The notes under the pieces are model-generated. The model was not told the origin of the DNA, did no database searches, and saw only the letters and a program-made list of their open reading frames with translations. A DNA stretch of 31,543 nucleotides. Source: a virus. Below are positions 29,293 to 31,543 of the stretch, piece after piece; position 1 is the stretch's first letter, and every line of letters begins with the position of its first letter. Made by a program: the position numbers and the translations under genes. The stretch spans positions 1 to 31,543 of IMG/VR virus record IMGVR_UViG_3300005663_003099. One strand, given 5' to 3'.

Positions 29293-29404
29293 ACGGCTCT
29301 ACAGACACTGCGAACCGTGCGAGTCCCCGCCCTTAACCTATATCTGCCGGGCGCTCGCAGGAACTAGAGGTTCCCAGTGATCAATAGCTCAACTAATCGC
29401 TTGC

Positions 29405-29465
29405 ATCGTCCCTTGAATATTTGTATCAGTATCTGTTGATAACATGATGTTTTTTTTTGCATGCA
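29405..29465 (+). promoter_or_regulatory. AT-rich putative promoter of the cargo pair
   Basis: The gap 29293-29465 is AT-rich towards its end. Weak sigma-70-like boxes are possible (TTGAAT near 29413 and TATC/GATAAC-like boxes 17-20 bases later). A nine-T run at 29450-29458 directly precedes the start codons and could tune expression by length changes. Assignment is by eye only. Confidence 0.3.
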
Positions 29466-29483
29466 ATGGAGCTGCCTAGGTCA

Positions 29484-30398
29484 ATGGATTATCTAAACAT
29501 ACAAACGTACGAAGAGCTGTTAGTCAGGGAAGGCTTTCATCCTGACCTTGACTTCTACCCAAAGGGCGAGCGCCGCTTTGGCGATGTGCTAGGACCGTAC
29601 CGATTTGTAAAAAAGATCCTGTGTGGTATCTCCAGCTGCCACACGCCCCACTTGCACGGCTATCTGATCACCACGAGTGACGGCTTCGAAACGGCCATTG
29701 GAGGCGACTGCGGCGCTCGCCATTTCGGCGTGCGGTTCACCAAAGAGCGGAGGCGCGTCGAGTCCGCGATGAGGCGCGACCAACGGATTAAGGCGATTCA
29801 AAACCTGATCCTTACTCTTCCGGACATGATTACTACGATACGCCAACTCGAAAACGACTATCGCACCCTACAAGACCTCAAAATGCGTCTGATGGGCGCT
29901 ACCACACCGAACTTCGTGAAGCAGCTCAAGGAGCGAGCCGAACGCGACGGGGCCACGATAACTCGAAGTGAGCCGATGACGAAGGACGAAGCAGCCGCTT
30001 ACTTTGCTACTAGCAACAAGCAGAATCGGACAAAACAGGATTGGCCACAGAAGGAGGTCTTTGTCGCGAAGCTGGACGGGCTTTCTTTTTTCAAGGTGCA
30101 GTTCAAGGATTTGCTCGTGACAAACCTGCTCGAGCCGCTGAATCGTTTGAGCCAAACCAGGGCAGAAGAGATCGAGGAAATGGGGCCAAAGGAACTCGCT
30201 CGAACGGCCAAATGGGTAGGCAACGTCCCTCGCGAAATCGCTAATGCACAAAGCGCGATCGATGCAGGAAAGAGGTTCTTCGCAGCTGATAACATCAGCA
30301 AGCTCGTCCATCTAGGGGCTGACAACTCAGCGCTCGCGCCGATGATATTGGACCTGCGCGGGCAGTCAGATTCGTCAATTCGCCCCGTTGTCGCATGA
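29484..30398 (+). CDS. Cys/His-motif protein paired with a PIN nuclease
   Basis: 304 residues from ATG 29484; in-frame ATG 29466 and TTG 29457 are alternatives. Near residues 47-80 is a zinc-finger-like module: Leu-Cys-Gly-X3-Cys-His (C47, C52, H53), His-Leu-His-Gly-Tyr (H56, H58), then Ile-Gly-Gly-Asp-Cys-Gly-Ala-Arg-His-Phe-Gly (C76, H80). The rest is helical and charged, with a long coiled-coil-like segment at about 90-160. It ends 35 bases before the PIN gene, probably in one transcript. Base composition is more AT-rich than the replication genes, consistent with separately acquired cargo. I know no described function. It could sense or bind nucleic acid for the nuclease partner. Confidence 0.75.
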   Translation: MDYLNIQTYEELLVREGFHPDLDFYPKGERRFGDVLGPYRFVKKILCGISSCHTPHLHGYLITTSDGFETAIGGDCGARHFGVRFTKERRRVESAMRRDQRIKAIQNLILTLPDMITTIRQLENDYRTLQDLKMRLMGATTPNFVKQLKERAERDGATITRSEPMTKDEAAAYFATSNKQNRTKQDWPQKEVFVAKLDGLSFFKVQFKDLLVTNLLEPLNRLSQTRAEEIEEMGPKELARTAKWVGNVPREIANAQSAIDAGKRFFAADNISKLVHLGADNSALAPMILDLRGQSDSSIRPVVA

Positions 30399-30433
30399 CA
30401 TTCGGTCCCCGGGAAACTTAGGGAGAAGTTTAG

Positions 30434-31543
30434 ATGAATTCTAGTGGTTTCGATTCGATTGTGGTGGACACCTCGATTTTTATCAGTAATGGCCTTCGAC
30501 TTGAGCGCGGACTGTTAGGGAAGCTATCGCAGTTTCAGCGCAGCCCGGTTGATCTGATACTGCCGGACGTCATCAGGAGCGAACTACAAAAGCATCTGGA
30601 GTCTAAAACAAAAGAAGTCAAGCTTAAGCTAGAGAGAGCGTTGAACGATGCAAGCGATCACTTGGCTAGCGAAGGAAATGCATCGGATGAGCACAGCGTT
30701 GCTGTCGCCGACATTCCGGCCTTTGTAGAAGGACGCATACGAGATTTTTGTAATCGGATCGGTGCAGTTCCCTTCGAGTGCGGGGTTCACGTATCGGTAA
30801 CCGAAGTTCTTTCTCGATATTTTTTGAGCGAAGCTCCTTTCGCTGAAACTGGGAGTAAAAAAGCGGAGTTTCCCGATGCGATTGTACTGATGGCGATCCA
30901 CAACTGGGCAGAAAAGGAAAACCGCGACGTACTGCTCGTTTCAAATGATAAAGGCTGGGAAAACTACTGCGCCTCGGCGAGCCGGTTGACATGCGTGGCC
31001 GACCTTTCCGAAGCGCTAGTCCTTTTCAACGAGACCAATGCGGTATATGAGTTTGTAGCTAGGCTTGAGAGCGAGCTGGACGCGGGTCGCGCTGTTTCGT
31101 TTACACGCCAGGTGGAGGAGGGACTTTCTCGAGCCTTAGACGGGATCACCCCAGAACAAGAAGCAGATTCTTACCTATATTGGGAACCAGATGGCTGCAG
31201 CGCTACATTCCAAAACTTCGCTTTGGTCGAAAATAAATTTTCTATAATCGACCAATACGAAGATTGGGTAGCGCTGTCTACCGTCGCAACCATCGGGATT
31301 GAAGCGGAAGGAGATTTTTCATTATCGGTTCACGATTCTATCGATGGAGATTATGTCCCGATGGGAGGAGTCACCGCCTCGGCAGAGGCCGTTTTCGAAT
31401 CGGAAATATTGATTACTGTATCTGGTGACATATTTGGATCGATTGACCAGCTGGAAGTGATCGACGTTGAAGTTCTTGATCCAATTACAAGCGTTGACTT
31501 CGGAACGATAGAACCTGATTTCGGGAACGACTATCACGACTAA
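30434..31543 (+). CDS. PIN-domain nuclease (DUF4935-like)
   Basis: 369 residues, with AGGGAGAAG 5 bases before the ATG; the stop is the last codon of the window. Residues 6-180 are a PIN fold with the acidic set D12 (Ile-Val-Val-Asp-Thr-Ser), E50 (Arg-Ser-Glu-Leu), D148 (Phe-Pro-Asp-Ala) and D172 (Ser-Asn-Asp-Lys-Gly-Trp). These match the four metal-binding positions of PIN ribonucleases and the DUF4935 pattern of longer PIN proteins. Residues 225-369 form an acidic beta-rich domain of unknown role. PIN proteins cut RNA, often in toxin-antitoxin or defence settings. No classical small antitoxin gene is adjacent, only the Cys/His-motif gene upstream. Confidence 0.88.
   Translation: MNSSGFDSIVVDTSIFISNGLRLERGLLGKLSQFQRSPVDLILPDVIRSELQKHLESKTKEVKLKLERALNDASDHLASEGNASDEHSVAVADIPAFVEGRIRDFCNRIGAVPFECGVHVSVTEVLSRYFLSEAPFAETGSKKAEFPDAIVLMAIHNWAEKENRDVLLVSNDKGWENYCASASRLTCVADLSEALVLFNETNAVYEFVARLESELDAGRAVSFTRQVEEGLSRALDGITPEQEADSYLYWEPDGCSATFQNFALVENKFSIIDQYEDWVALSTVATIGIEAEGDFSLSVHDSIDGDYVPMGGVTASAEAVFESEILITVSGDIFGSIDQLEVIDVEVLDPITSVDFGTIEPDFGNDYHD

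Noticed and set aside
30434-31543. Classical VapC toxin of a VapBC pair
   Set aside because: The protein is far longer than VapC (about 130 residues), has a large extra C-terminal domain, and the upstream gene is not a VapB-like antitoxin.

Overview
The sequence looks like part of a Pseudomonas-type gammaproteobacterial chromosome: GC-rich coding DNA, strong AGGAGG-type ribosome sites, a DUF3077-like small protein (a family known mainly from Pseudomonas) and a tRNA-Leu 3' end used as an integration site. The genus is inferred from these features, not from a database match. Almost everything in view is mobile DNA, in two blocks that meet at a tRNA-derived attachment site near 19784-19840.

Block 1 (1 to about 19840) is the integrase-proximal part of an HK97-type siphovirus prophage that continues off the left edge. 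All its genes lie on the minus strand. Read from the attachment site leftwards they are: tyrosine integrase (18385-19635); small early genes (17729-15724, one of them frameshifted); an AlpA/excisionase-like HTH protein; a CHC2 zinc-finger protein; a RecA-fold RepA-like helicase with iteron-like repeats inside its gene; five small or unknown replication/early genes; HNH endonuclease; small and large terminase; a fused prohead protease-major capsid protein with an internal start site; portal; head-tail connector genes; major tail protein; a lambda G/GT-like pair with an intact GGGAAAG frameshift signal; tape measure protein; and a small tail-region gene. No divergent cI/cro switch is visible in this part.

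Block 2 (about 19841 to the right edge) runs mostly on the plus strand and resembles a phage satellite or other small integrative element rather than chromosomal core. It has an AlpA-like HTH gene preceded by a perfect 10+10 bp dyad, overlapping a large primase-helicase (AEP-type primase plus DUF5906/SF3-like ATPase). A striking 250-bp origin-like region with nested inverted repeats around an AT-rich core follows. Next come a divergent lipoprotein gene, a tight operon containing a terminase-small-subunit-like protein, a convergent winged-helix-like gene, a membrane-anchored small protein, and a more AT-rich two-gene cargo unit: a Cys/His-motif protein and a PIN (DUF4935-like) nuclease. No integrase for block 2 is in view.

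Working model: block 1 is a packaging-competent temperate phage. Block 2 replicates with its own primase-helicase and origin, may use its TerS-like protein to redirect phage packaging, and carries probable anti-phage or superinfection-exclusion cargo. The parts are visible in the sequence; the helper-satellite relationship is inference.
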